Of a stretch of DNA of 64,000 nucleotides, positions 54,355 through 64,000 are shown one piece after another; the first letter of the stretch is position 1; each line of letters opens with the position of its first letter. A model generated the notes under the pieces. That model was given only the letters and a program-made list of their open reading frames with translations, was not told the DNA's origin and searched no databases. A program made the translations under genes and the position numbers. The DNA comes from Cladosporium sp. IMV 00045 (taxonomy: Eukaryota; Ascomycota; Dothideomycetes; Cladosporiales; Cladosporiaceae), in assembly GCA_001931905.2 (NCBI GenBank), contig MSJI02000553.1, positions 28,674 through 92,673 of the forward strand. Reading direction: 5' to 3'.

Positions 54355-54786
54355 ATGCGCCCCACCCTACGCCTCCTCGCAACCCCCACCAGCCTCCGCC
54401 GCGGCCTCAAACCCGAACCCACCGCCCTCCTGCCCCCGATCCCACTCTACCGCCGCCTCCTGCGCGCCCACCGCAAACACCTCCCCGCGGAAATGCGCGT
54501 GCTGGGCGACGAGTACGTCAAGTCTGAGTTTCGCGCGCACCAGAAAATCGACAACCCTGTGCACATTGTCGGCTTTCTGACCGAATGGCAACTCTACACG
54601 CAGATGATCGAGGGGGACAATTGGCGGGGGGAGAAGATGGATAAGGCTAAGGTGGATAAGATGAGCGATGAGCAGATCGCGCAGATGTATGAGCTTATGT
54701 TGAGTATTAGGGAGAGGGAGGTGGAGGGGAATGAGGCGGAGGTTGAGGCTAGGAGGGCCGCGGAGAGGGCGGATGGGAAGAATTGA
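54355..54786 (+). CDS. SDH7: Succinate dehydrogenase assembly factor 3 (LYR protein Acn9)
   Basis: Single exon, 143 residues. Mitochondrial matrix LYR-motif protein that helps mature the iron-sulfur subunit of complex II (yeast Sdh7/Acn9, human SDHAF3). Seen: a basic N-terminal presequence (MRPTLRLLATPTSLRRGL), the LYR motif in IPLYRRLLRAHRKHLP, and the family core GDEYVKSEFRAH, NPVHIVGFLTEWQLYTQMIE. The C-terminal acidic and basic helix is rich in Glu/Arg. The start is in ACCATG context and the length matches the family. Confidence 0.93.
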   Translation: MRPTLRLLATPTSLRRGLKPEPTALLPPIPLYRRLLRAHRKHLPAEMRVLGDEYVKSEFRAHQKIDNPVHIVGFLTEWQLYTQMIEGDNWRGEKMDKAKVDKMSDEQIAQMYELMLSIREREVEGNEAEVEARRAAERADGKN

Positions 54787-55237
54787 GACGAACAATATCT
54801 TGAGGGGAGGGTCTTGGGAGGTGGATCCTTGATGCGAAAGCTTGGGAGATGGGAGCGAGGCCTGGGAAGGAGCTGCTTGGATTCGCTCTATGACTGGGTC
54901 ATTGCGGAAGAGACTTGAGGTGTCTGGAGCACGGAGCGCTTGGCTGGAGACAAACGATTTGTGCGCTCATAAGTAGTGGATGGATTGCTCTGGTCAAACT
55001 TCGCTGGCCGCGTGATCGATGTCCGCGCAAGGCTGAACGGACCGCTTGACCTCTCAGCAATCACACCAGCAAAGAAAGCCTTGGATTCATCAAACACACA
55101 ATGACATTGAATGGCGGCCAACATCGGGCATCCACCATATGTTGCAAAGGCAGCTCGACAACCACTCAAGAGCACGACAAGCTTTACACCAGACCACCGC
55201 CCAGCATCAAGACCAAGACTTCCATCCAAACCACAAC
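54787..55237. other. Intergenic
   Basis: Nothing supported between SDH7 and the small Cys-rich gene. Confidence 0.4.
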
Positions 55238-55634
55238 ATGTGCAAGACCCGCTTCCGCTATTCTCCCGTCTGTGGGCATTCCTGGTACACCGCCCTCTCT
55301 TCCATCAATCCCGCCAATTCCGCCAACCTCTCTCCAAAAGACTACTAACTCCACGCCTTCAAGGCTCGAACTCCTCCACCCTTGCTCTCCCAAGCACAAC
55401 CTCCTTACATGCCCCGACTTCTCCGCCTCACAACCGCGTGGCCCCGCGAGTATCCCGCACCTCCACGGACTGCCCTGCTGCACACCCATCTGGGACTGTC
55501 CGCGCTGTGGAGAGACGAAGCCGGACCTGCAATTCAAGCGCATCTGCGAATTTCGTAGGGCTGGCCTTAGTTTCGGCCCCGATGCCAGCAGAAGAGCACC
55601 TGGTGTGGATTTTGTTTGCTGCACGGTTATGTAA
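55238..55634 (+). CDS. Small Cys-rich fungal protein, one apparent frame break
   Basis: About 131 residues if one base is discounted. The N-terminus MCKTRFRYSPVCGHSWYT and later HPCSPKHNLLTCPDF, CCTPIWDCPRCGE and VDFVCC give regularly spaced Cys/His pairs, like a group of small uncharacterised ascomycete proteins starting MCKT with a C-x2-H pair; probably metal binding. The N-terminal part and the rest lie in different frames: one extra A in the AAAA run at 55336-55339 explains it, and the total length is one over a multiple of three. No signal peptide. No function known. Confidence 0.5.
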
Positions 55635-55893
55635 TTCGTTGACGTCCGCGGGCTGGGTGATACATTCGGGATGTGGAGGGCGGTTTTTCTTTGGTATTGG
55701 CAGGGTTTGTGGAGGAAGACTTTCAAGGGAGATTACGGAGTGTTCGCCGATGGCAATTACTATTCAGGATGCAGGGTTGAGCTTGCTGAGATGTTCTGTA
55801 GGAAACTAATGCAATAACATTTGCAGTACTGCAAGAAACGCAGTAACATAAACATTGTATTCTCGATGAAAGGCCAGCCAGACTTATGCCCTT

Positions 55894-56850
55894 CTAACCA
55901 CCAGCACGAGGAAGATCGATCTCCACAACCCAAGGATGTTGCTGCACACCATCTTCCGGTCCCTCAATCGCCGCATTAACAAACAGAGTTTGATCCTTCC
56001 CCAGCACCTCTCGTGCTTCAACGCAACCCTGGCCATCAAAAACCCCGACCTTCGCCGCTTTCTCCGCCAGTATCTCTGGCGAGTCGATCTTCTTTGGCCT
56101 CAGCGTCGCCAGACTCTCGATAGTACGCGACCGCTCGTTGTCGATATCCGTGAAATGCGATGGAGTCTCGCTCAGCGTCTCTCGCCAGGCCACGGCTCTC
56201 GCCCCCCAAGCTGAGTGGATGTGTCCGAAGCAGTGCAGGCGTGGTCGCGCTCGCGCCACGGCCGCGAAGAGACTCGCGCTGCCCGTCCTCTTTCTGTCCG
56301 TGTAATCGAGCACTCCGTGTGGAGGGGAGTGCGTGATCACGATGTCGGTGTTTTCTTCGATTGCCCAGGTATGGTCGTCTGCCGGGAGGTATTGGAACGC
56401 CCAGGAGGCGTCTGATGATGTCGTGTAGGGCGATGCGAAGACTGAAAGCGCCGCGCCGTTTGCGAGCGGGAAGCGGTGCATGCCTTCGTCGAGGAATACC
56501 ACTCCGGCTGCTCTGGCTTCTTCGGAGTCGAACAACGCGCGCGCTTCTCCAAAATCGCCGTAGGTCTTCCTGACGAGAGTGAGGTCTTCTTTGGTGGAGT
56601 GGTCAGATAGCATCCTCTGCAGAGTAGGCGTGTCCAGGGAGATGTCGTGGTTGCCGGCTATGACGAGTTTGAGCGGCGCGTCGATTTCCATCAAGAGCTG
56701 GAGAGCCGTCTTGAATTCTCCAAGCTTAGACTCTTCGGTCATGTCGCCACAGTGGATGGCGACATCGTAACTACCCTTGGGGTTGTGGAGAAGAGCCTCT
56801 CCGTGAGTGTCGGAGATGATAAAGATCCGGGTCTTGATCTCAGCGGCCAT
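55894..56850 (-). CDS. Calcineurin-like metallophosphoesterase
   Basis: Single exon, 318 residues. All metal-binding motifs of the superfamily are in order: SDTHGE (D-x-H), HCGDMTE (GD), AGNHD (GNH), THSPPHG (TH) and CFGHIHSAWG (GHxH). The layout, with a PPHGVLD segment, matches the small cytosolic metallophosphoesterases of fungi and animals (MPPED-like) rather than Ser/Thr phosphatases. It hydrolyses phosphoesters with two metal ions; the natural substrate is not known. No signal peptide. The start ATG begins MAAEIKTRIFIISDTHG, so the fold begins immediately. Confidence 0.9.
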   Translation of the reverse strand: MAAEIKTRIFIISDTHGEALLHNPKGSYDVAIHCGDMTEESKLGEFKTALQLLMEIDAPLKLVIAGNHDISLDTPTLQRMLSDHSTKEDLTLVRKTYGDFGEARALFDSEEARAAGVVFLDEGMHRFPLANGAALSVFASPYTTSSDASWAFQYLPADDHTWAIEENTDIVITHSPPHGVLDYTDRKRTGSASLFAAVARARPRLHCFGHIHSAWGARAVAWRETLSETPSHFTDIDNERSRTIESLATLRPKKIDSPEILAEKAAKVGVFDGQGCVEAREVLGKDQTLFVNAAIEGPEDGVQQHPWVVEIDLPRAGG

Positions 56851-57874
56851 GTCGCTGTATGCGTGGACTGCCGTTCAGAACGCTTGCTTCTTGAGATCAC
56901 AGTATTTGTGGGATAAGCGAAGGCTGCGATGAAGCCGGAAGCGATATGCTGTGAGCTTTTGTATGTGTTGTGATGTGTTTTGCTGGGTGGTACAGCGATG
57001 GACTGTCTTTTGGTTTGGTTTGGTCTGTTGGGCTGAATTGGGATGGATTGTGGATGTACGAATATGAGCAGTAGGTGCAGTGTCATTTAATACACCAAAT
57101 GCTTTTGCAATAGACTTTGCTGACAACAATTCTGCTTATGCGGACGTCCCACGATAGCGTACCGAGAGTTGTGTTTCCACATGGCCCCAGATGCCGTACG
57201 CTTAGGTCAGAATGGGATGTGATCCACAGCAAAGGGAAAATACTACCTTATAGATGATGACGAAGCGCGGACAGTCAAGTCTTTGTCATCATCGAGCCTA
57301 ATGATTTCATATCAGACAAGCCACAATGAAGCGAGTTTCGGTTTCGGTGATGGATGCTACAGCTCGACTTCAAAACCGCAAGGCAGGTATCGATAGGCCA
57401 CTTAAGGTAGGTGCCCCTGAGTCGAACAGAGCTGCCACATCTGTACACCTGATGATAGGTTGCCGTGACGAGATGGTCTCCATTACGACAGGCTCCTGTG
57501 ATGCACGTAAGGCATCTTTGCGACAAGCTCTTTGATCATCACATACTCTCTTCCAAGCAACCCATCGCTATCATCGTTCCATCGTGTCATCGCTATCAAT
57601 TTTCGTGAGTTTGCACGCACTCATTCAGAAGACAATCCGCTAACCACCAGACAGATAAACATACTTCGTCCAAGCAGAGCTGCGTAAGTCACGCTCAGCC
57701 TCAATCGCATACTCGTGCTAACCGACGATCAGCATTCGATTCATCTTACCCAGCGCACTCTCAGCTCTGCATCGATTCTCAAGATCCAGCGGTAAGCCAT
57801 CTCTCCCTCTCGTCAAGCTAATAGGGAGTATCATCAGTCATCGCGATACAACCTGTGTCACACGCCATCGAGAC
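56851..57874. other. Intergenic with spliced-looking leader of the downstream gene
   Basis: The right part (about 57604-57838) contains three intron-like intervals in a row, each with a GT donor, a CTAAC/CTAAT branch-like site and an AG acceptor: GTGAGTTT...CCAGACAG, GTAAGTCA...CGATCAG and GTAAGCCA...ATCATCAG. They suggest a leader with small exons, coding or untranslated, for the nucleotidyltransferase-like locus. The left part shows nothing. Confidence 0.4.
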
Positions 57875-58489
57875 ATGCCGACCAGGATACCCATCGCCAC
57901 GAACCGTCGTGATGCACTCCTGGAGTGTTTCGCCGCCGTCGTCAGTCTCGCACGCCCAGAGCTCCGTTCCGAGATAGTTCTCGTCGGTGGCGCAGCCAGC
58001 ATTGTCCACAACTCGCCTTAGCGCTCCGAGGACGTGGACGTTGCATGCAGCAAAGCGGCCGTATGCGACATCTTGGAACGAGCATTGGCTGGTGCTCCCG
58101 GCTTCTCATACGGATGCGATGGCAAGCTTGCATATGATACGTCCCATGGCTTCCGGTTATACGTCGATGTGATCGAGGTTGGAGGGGGGACGATCGAGCA
58201 AATTCACGCGACGGAGCCATTGTTTGGTGGCTGCGTTGCGTCCATATCGGATCTGTTGTTGCTGAGGGCCGTGACGGTGGTGAACCGCGGAGGGGAGGGT
58301 GATATTTTGGACTTCAAATGGCTGTTGTCGGAAGTGGTGAAGCAGGATTGTTTTCCGGAGATTGGTGATGTGGAACTTGAGAATATGTGCTCTGCTGTTG
58401 AGTTGTGTCTGGGCAAGATGGGTCGTCTGGTGGTGGCTGCTATCATAGGAAGCAGCAATTTGAACGCAGCAATGATGCTGCTGGCCTGA
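57875..58489 (+). pseudogene. Nucleotidyltransferase-fold-like protein interrupted by an in-frame TAG
   Basis: From ATG 57875 the frame reads for 204 sense codons to the stop at 58489 except for one TAG at 58019-58021 (codon 49). Around it, LVGGAASIVHNSP and RSEDVDVACSKAAV form the G-G-A-[AS]...[SE]-x-D-x-D pattern of nucleotidyltransferase-fold proteins, with the two aspartates conserved right after the stop. The remainder (FRLYVDVIEVGGG, LFGGCVASISDLLLLRAVTV, DILDFKWLLSE) fits a small NTase-like domain plus a helical tail. TAG most simply replaces TAC or TAT (Tyr). The organism uses TAG as a normal stop elsewhere in this window, so it is not reassigned. Possible upstream exons exist. Family function unknown. 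Confidence 0.6.
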
Positions 58490-59642
58490 ACCATTCCCTT
58501 TCCATCACAATTGTACGTTCCTGTTGTATTCTCCCTCAACACAAGACGTCAAAACAAAGCAAGCAGCCTCCGCGGGCCGTGAACGCCACCAGACAGTCAA
58601 ACCCGGTGAAAAGTCACGCGGTACCTGCAAATAACAAGAAAGTCAACCACACCTCAATCCTCATGACGACTTCCGATGTGGCCGGATAGGCGAGGTGCGT
58701 CAAGGCCGGCAGAACCCTCGTCTAAATCACGTCGGGATGCTTTTGGCCAAGCGCCCGAGAGTGAACAACACCTAATGATCTGGCACTAAGGGCGTGACAA
58801 GCACACGCCCAAAAGCCGTCGCGTGGCCTTGTGCATTACGGATACCGGCGAGCAGGCGAAACAAGCGTTGCCAACTTCTGCATCTCGCACAGAGGATGAC
58901 TCGTATGGACACGTGCTTGCAGTTTCCCGCCACTTCGCCGCCGATATCCCTCTCGAGAACTGAGAGACGGTAGAGTCCGTTCCAATCATGAATCGCAGCA
59001 AACCGGCCATGTTCACATGAAAGGAAAACTCTTCGCTCTGTGATACTATCATTGGCCGACATTCCAAAGGATTTATCCACATCGCACGCCGCACCGGATT
59101 CTGCAATCACCGAGAGCGGTTGCATCTCGTTTTCCCCCGCGCACTGGAGACATGGAGATTCTGGGTGAGAATTTCGGAGGCTCGCCAAGTGCATCCTCGA
59201 CGCATCGGGCAATATAGGATGTATATCGGTCTTGACAACAAGCTTGCCCTAGCCAGACGAGCCAGTGAAGTTGCGACTCTGGAGACGATGCCCGTGATGT
59301 CCACATCCCGACATTCAGACTCTAACCCCCATGGCACCCCATGTGGGCGGAGTCCCTTCCCAAACCCTCCCATGCCTCCCCAGCTCGACCCAGCATCCCC
59401 GTGGCGGAGAGCCCACACGCGAATCGTTTGCGGTGCTGTGGAGAACTTCATGAGGAGAACTCCACCGTCGAAGATCGCTTCGAAGGGGTCTGTGAGTGTT
59501 GGCCGCAAATGCCGTCTATCCGTGCGTTTCGTTCCTCTGTCGATATAATACACCGGCTATCCTCGAGCTGCTCCCTTCCTTTCCTTTTGCTCAAGAGTCC
59601 CACGTTCACTTCACTTCGTTGGGTCTGCACCACGTTGCGGCC
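58490..59642. other. Intergenic upstream of the hexose transporter
   Basis: 1.15 kb. An open minus-strand frame (58772-59212) has no family features. The transporter's leader is C/T rich and GC-rich motifs such as GTGGGCGGAG (about 59343) occur, compatible with carbon-regulator sites but not specific. Confidence 0.4.
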
Positions 59643-61503
59643 ATGTATACGATCAGCAATGTTTACATTGTTGCGACCGTCGCCGTCATCGGTGGCGGTC
59701 TGTTCGGTAAGAACATTGCAGGATACCATACTCAAGTCTGTACGTGTAGCTGACCTTGTGTTGCCAGGCTTCGATATCTCTTCAATGAGCGCCATCCTCG
59801 GCACAACTTCATACAAATGCTACTTCAACAACAATGGCTTCGACGACAATGGCATGTGCCGCGGACCGAGCCCTCCTGTGCAGGGAGGTATTACTGCGTC
59901 CATGACTGCAGGCTCTTGGCTGGGTGCTCTCATCTCTGGCTATCTCTCAGACATCTTGGGCAGAAGATATGCCATTATGATCGGCTGCGTGATCTGGATC
60001 ATCGGCTCAGCCATCACCTGCGCTTCCCAGAACATCGCCATGCTTGTCGTTGGACGTCTCATCAACGGTTTCTGCGTCGGCATCCAGTCTGCCCAGGTGC
60101 CCGTGTACATCAGCGAGTGCGTGCCGCCTACCAAGCGCGGTCGTCTTGTCGGTCTCCAGCAGTGGGCCATCACTTGGGGTATCCTGATTCTTTACTAGTA
60201 CGTTTTGCGGCTTCCGATCGTCCCGCGGCAGAGCTAACAACAGACAGCGTTTCATACGGAGCGTCGTTCGTCGGAGGCGATCAGCCTGATACCTACAGTG
60301 AAGCGGTCTTCCGTATCCCGTGAGTCTGCTGAATCCCCGAAGCTTCGAAGTCTTTGATCTTCGACTAACAAACTCTTAGTTGGGGTATCCAAATGGTGCC
60401 CGGTGTCCTCCTCCTCTGCTTCATGGTCTTCATGCCCGAATCCCCTCGCTGGCTCGCTCGCAAGGACCGCTGGGAGGAGGCCCACAGGATCCTAACTCTG
60501 ATTCACGGCAAGGGCGACCCTGACAGCCCTCTCGTCCAGTACGAGATGAACGACATTCGCGAGATGTGCGCGACTGAAGCCATGTTCGCCGATGTCACTT
60601 ACTGGGAGCTGTTCTATCCCAAGAACATCTACCGCACACACATCGGAATGTTCACTCAGATCTGGTCGCAGCTTACTGGCATGAACGTCATGATGTAAGT
60701 GTTTGATTTGATCTCATTTTTTGCATCGGACTACAAGCTAATTACCAGCTCACAGGTACTACATCACCTACATCTTCGGCATGGCAGGTTACGAGGGCAG
60801 TGCCAATCTTCTTGCTTCCTCGATCCAGTACATCATCAACGTTGTCATGACTGTTCCTGCTCTGATCTGGATGGACAAGTGGGGACGCCGCGTTCCTCTG
60901 ATGATCGGTGCATTCTTAATGATGTCTTTCATGTTCGCCAACGCCGGCATCATGGGCGGCACTGGAATCGTTCGTCCGGACGGCGTCAACGGCGTACCCC
61001 AACAGTCGATGGAAGTCTCTGGCGCTCCGGCACAGGGTCTCATCGCCTGCACATACCTCTTCGTCGCAAGCTACGCCATCACTTGGGGCCCCATCTCCTG
61101 GGTCTACCCACCAGAGGTATACCCTCAACGTGTTCGCGGCAAGGCTGTGGCGTTGGCAACGTCCGCCAACTGGGCGTTCAACACCGCGCTTAGCGCTTTC
61201 GTGCCTGAGGCCTTTGCGACCATCAGGTGGAAGGTGTACATCGTTTTCGGTGTTTTCAACTTGGCCATGTTGATCCACGCGGCCCTTTTGTTCCCGGAGA
61301 CGGCCGGCAAGACTCTGGAGCAGACGCAGCTCATGTTTGAGGATCCTAACGGCATCCCTTACGTCGGCACGCCGGCTTGGAAGACCAGAAAGGCCACGAA
61401 GGATATGGCTCAGGTCGAGAGGGGTAATGTCAGCGTGGGACCAAAGGACGTCGATGAGAAGAGCATGGAGGAGACTGGTACCGTTGAGGTCAAGAAGGAG
61501 TAG
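59643..61503 (+). CDS. Hexose transporter, MFS sugar porter family
   Basis: Five exons (59643-59706, 59768-60197, 60248-60319, 60380-60694, 60756-61503), introns of 50-61 nt, 542 residues. Sugar-porter signatures: FGFDISSMSAI at the first splice junction, GYLSDILGRRYA, GRLINGFCVGIQSAQVPVYI, the PESPRWL signature with downstream basic residues, TQIWSQLTGMNVMMYYITY (helix 7, QLTGMN), WMDKWGRRVPL, and the end PETAGKTLEQ. Twelve helices. Plasma membrane uptake of glucose or related hexoses. Close to Neurospora RCO-3/HGT-type and yeast Hxt proteins; affinity and specificity cannot be told. Functionally compatible with the extracellular GH32 enzymes, whose products are hexoses, though they are not adjacent. 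Confidence 0.92.
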
Positions 61504-62160
61504 ATGCAGACGCTGCTACATTGCAGGCTGTAGTAAGGCTTCTTGGTTACGACACCTACAAGATAGCCATCATGTCGGCGAAGACGTCCTGATCTAATAC
61601 ATGTTGGCAGTATGACCATCAATTAACATGTCAACGACGAACATAATACTTTCACATCATGTCATTTCCCATCGATTTTGCTTGACTGGCGAATCACAGA
61701 TGTCAACGTCAGGAAGTCAAAGAACCTCGTCCTTGGTTTGTCAGCTCGGCCAAGAAGCGGAACACCAAAGTCCGTTGCTGATCAAACTCCTGACAATCTA
61801 CCCACTTTACGCTTTGAAGCTTTCGAACTTGATTGATGCGGGAAATTCTAGTTGATGCACAGTGTGCATAACTGGGATTCGAAAAGCATCCAGATCGCAA
61901 GGTCGTCTTACGTCCGGCACGGGTGACTTCAGGTTTCCGAATTGACGGCTTGCTACTACAAAGCCATGAATCAGCATGCACATGGCCAAGAAGACAATGT
62001 TCAGAGCGGAATCCGCAGGATCTTGATTCCTAATATGCGTTCCGAATATAATCAGCTTTAGCTCGGATCGAATTGTATATTAGGTAGTTGATCTGACTGC
62101 ATTTCCCATTGCGATCACAACACACATACTACCTCTTCATCACTCAGGCACCCGGGAATC
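61504..62160. other. Intergenic
   Basis: No gene seen. A TATA-like stretch (ATTGTATATTAGG) is at about 62071, 90 bp upstream of the next ATG. Confidence 0.4.
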
Positions 62161-62958
62161 ATGAGCAAACCAATCGCTTTTATCATTGGCGCTGGCAAGC
62201 GTATTGGCGCCAGTACCGCTGAGGCTTTCAGATCCAAAGGCTTCCGCATTGCTCTCGCAGCCCGATCTCTCAAACCAGAGGACAGCAAGGGAGACAATCT
62301 CTTCCTGAGTGCAGATGCATCTAGACCCACATCGATCGGCGAAGCGTTCAGCTCTTTGCGCAAGCAATGGGGCGAGCCCAGCGTCATCGTGTACAATGGT
62401 AATGTCCATTTCACGCTTGACCTTCTTCACCCCAGCTAACGCAATGCTCAGCTGCCGCAGCTCACTTCACCTCAGCCGATGACCCGGTTGCTACTTCTCT
62501 TGCCGACTTCGAGAGCGACATTGCCATCAACACGACGAGCCTCTACGCCGCCGTCAAAGAGGCCCTCGTAAGCTTCGACGCCTTGCCATCTACGGCTGCG
62601 AAGGCTTTCCTGTACACGGGAAACAAGCTGAACGAAGGCCCCGCCCCGGCCTTGTTGACACTTGGCGCCGGAAAGGCTGCTTCTGCACAGATCATCGAGC
62701 TTGCTTCTGCTGTCTATGGCAAGAAGGGTTACAAGTAAGTTTGACGTGTAATGCAAACTTGTAGCATGAAAGGCTGACGCTGGTCGCAGGTTCTTCTACG
62801 TCGATGAGAGGAAGCCAGATGGCAGTTCCAAGGGCATGGATATCGATGGACCAGCTCACGGTGACTTCTTTGTCTCGTTGTTTGAAGGAGCCGCCGGGGT
62901 GCCGTGGCAGGCGACTTTTGTTGCTGGCAAAGGCTATAGGAAGTTTTCCAGGGCTTGA
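62161..62958 (+). CDS. Atypical short-chain dehydrogenase-like protein
   Basis: Exons 62161-62398, 62452-62734 and 62790-62958 (introns of 53 and 55 nt), 229 residues. The N-terminal Rossmann motif IIGAGKRIGASTAEAF and the LAARSL turn bind NAD(P). The junction across the first intron gives YNAAAHFTSADDP, equivalent to the SDR NAG motif. The later strand FLYTGNKLN and LLTLGAGKAASAQIIE correspond to the active-site region, but the usual Tyr of YxxxK is absent while the Lys is kept. Several fungal relatives share this state, so the enzyme may be inactive or use another mechanism. Cytosolic; no partner evident. Confidence 0.85.
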
Positions 62959-63129
62959 CTGTGGCTTGCTGTACTCTAGACCGGTATGTGAACTACAGTC
63001 GCAGGCAACGTTACTTTGAGGAGGGCCCCCTCTTGGAAGATGAAATTCCACTGCTTTGCTTGCTCATGCCATCAGCATGTTGTCCGTTCCGCTAGCTACT
63101 TCAAAGCAAGTCCGCATCCAGATCTCAAG

Positions 63130-63317
63130 TCAACCCTCAGTCTTTCGAATCTCCAACCCCGTCAGCACGGCTTTATATTCCTTCCCATTATTGGTAGCTG
63201 GATCGATCTTCTCGAACTTCATATCGCCGCCGTGGATCTCGAAGGTCTTGTCGGTGCTGTAAATGTTGGTCCATTGGCATGGCGAGATGTGAGCCCCTTC
63301 GTCTTGTGCGATCGCGC
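63130..63317 (-). CDS. Last exon of a small gene of unknown function
   Basis: An exon opening after a CACCAG acceptor at 63318-63320 encodes about 61 residues ending LTGLEIRKTEG and TGA at 63130-63132. The content (SPCQWTNIYSTDKTFEIHGG, MKFEKIDPATNNGKEY) reads like genuine protein with a beta-strand pattern. Upstream on the minus strand, splice-like signals occur between 63325 and 63575 (GTGAGA, GTATAA and GTAAGT donors; TATGCAG and GGTGACAG acceptors; possible ATG near 63571), but I could not join them with confidence. Possibly a small protein of several short exons. Confidence 0.4.
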
Positions 63318-63965
63318 CTGGTGCTTGTCGTCAGTCCAGAGCATGGCCAGTGAAGGGCTAGAAGTCTCACCTGCATAGAGATACTTCTTGACATTAGTTG
63401 GTATGATATCGCTGTTTCGGAGAACGTTGGTTTTCAGGAGCGTTGAGAAGATTATACCTGGTATGACGGTCGCGAACGGAAACTGTCACCGTTCTTGTGT
63501 CAGCTGACAACTGACAAGGAAAGCAATATACAAGCCATGGATCCGCACTTACAACACCCGACACAACAGCCATCCCTTTCGTGATCTCTTGATCTGGGCC
63601 TGTATTGACTGTACCTGACTAAGCAAGTGGCACGGAGCGTTCTACGGACTTCTTTTCAGAACGTACTTTTCACGTTCAAGTCGTACCAGACGAACCCAGG
63701 GTGGTGTTCCCTCACCCCCTCAGGCTCTACATTGTTGTCCCAGTCTGTAGTTCTTCGTCAATCGAGATCTGCGTAATTTTCCCGGTGGAACATAACACTG
63801 TACATTTGGGACCCACGATGTTGAGCCATATGTCGACGTTCTGCTTCTGTTTCTTCCTGAGCAAAAAGGTCAACATGGAAGATTCGCTGGAGGAAGCACG
63901 GTTTTGTTGATAATCTTCACAGTCATAGCGATGAATGTCTGCTGTGCTGCAATAGAATCGGATTG

Positions 63966-63967
<2 letters not shown>
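63318..63967. other. Unresolved region near the window end
   Basis: Probably holds the 5' exons of the small minus-strand gene up to about 63575. The rest shows nothing supported. Confidence 0.35.

Positions 63968-64000
<33 letters not shown>
63968..64000. repeat. Poly-T run of 33 bases at the window end
   Basis: Uninterrupted T from 63968 to the last base. Its true length is unknown because it meets the edge. It may be a homopolymer tract or a contig-end artefact. Confidence 0.8.

Noticed and set aside
26100..58021. Reassignment of TAG as a sense codon
   Set aside because: Several intact genes here (hydrolase, FMO, MFS, WW-neighbour SDR, hexose transporter) end with TAG, so the two internal TAGs are lesions or errors.
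58772..59212. 147-residue minus-strand open frame
   Set aside because: No recognisable domain, mixed composition, overlaps other open frames; most likely upstream region of the sugar transporter.
1..64000. CRISPR arrays, bacterial operons, insertion sequences, viral genes
   Set aside because: None seen; the window has eukaryotic introns and fungal families throughout, and no transposase, reverse transcriptase or terminal repeats were recognised.

Overview
The window is fungal nuclear DNA. Protein genes are split by short introns (about 46-108 nt) with GT...AG ends and CTAAC/CTGAC-like branch sites. The families present (DASH subunit Dam1, Zn2Cys6 and Fungal_trans_2 regulators, NACHT-ankyrin, Crh glucan transglycosylase) fit a filamentous ascomycete (Pezizomycotina). 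A Dothideomycete is my guess, at low confidence. I place 33 protein-coding loci, one partial exon and one intron-containing tRNA-Cys. Exon borders were read by eye from splice signals and checked for reading-frame continuity.

Layout. 0-5 kb: a truncated GH32 fructosidase, an epoxide-hydrolase-like enzyme and a zinc-finger-less transcription factor, all on the minus strand. 5.7-10.3 kb: DAM1, tRNA-Cys(GCA) and a PHO84-type phosphate symporter. 10.6-15.7 kb: a flavin monooxygenase and a divergent AlcR-like regulator, with clustered WGCGG motifs between them. 16-25.5 kb: a carboxylesterase, an acetate-permease-family protein, threonyl-tRNA synthetase and a prenylcysteine-oxidase-like protein. 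25.7-36.2 kb: a broken BTB gene, a protein with an internal duplication, an O-methyltransferase next to a monocarboxylate-type MFS, a Ras-like GTPase and a Crh-type wall enzyme. 36.7-47.2 kb: a NACHT-ankyrin NLR-like protein, a 2-hydroxyacid dehydrogenase, a WW protein, UNG1, an SDR and a hypothetical protein. 48.4-64 kb: a second GH32 enzyme, a large hypothetical, MTQ2, SDH7, a small Cys-rich protein, a phosphoesterase, a broken nucleotidyltransferase-like gene, a hexose transporter and an atypical SDR. The window ends in 33 T.

How the genes relate. Housekeeping genes (DAM1, ThrRS, UNG1, MTQ2, SDH7) alternate with nutrition genes (two GH32 enzymes, sugar, phosphate, acetate-family and monocarboxylate transporters) and accessory genes (NLR, FMO plus regulator, OMT plus MFS). 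There is no large biosynthetic cluster. The most system-like unit is the FMO/AlcR-like pair with its shared promoter.

A striking property is a scatter of single-base frame breaks and two in-frame TAG codons inside otherwise well-conserved reading frames (FMO, AlcR-like factor, BTB, SDR, Cys-rich protein, nucleotidyltransferase-like). They may be assembly indels or real decay. The sequence alone does not decide, and gene models at those loci should be treated as provisional.
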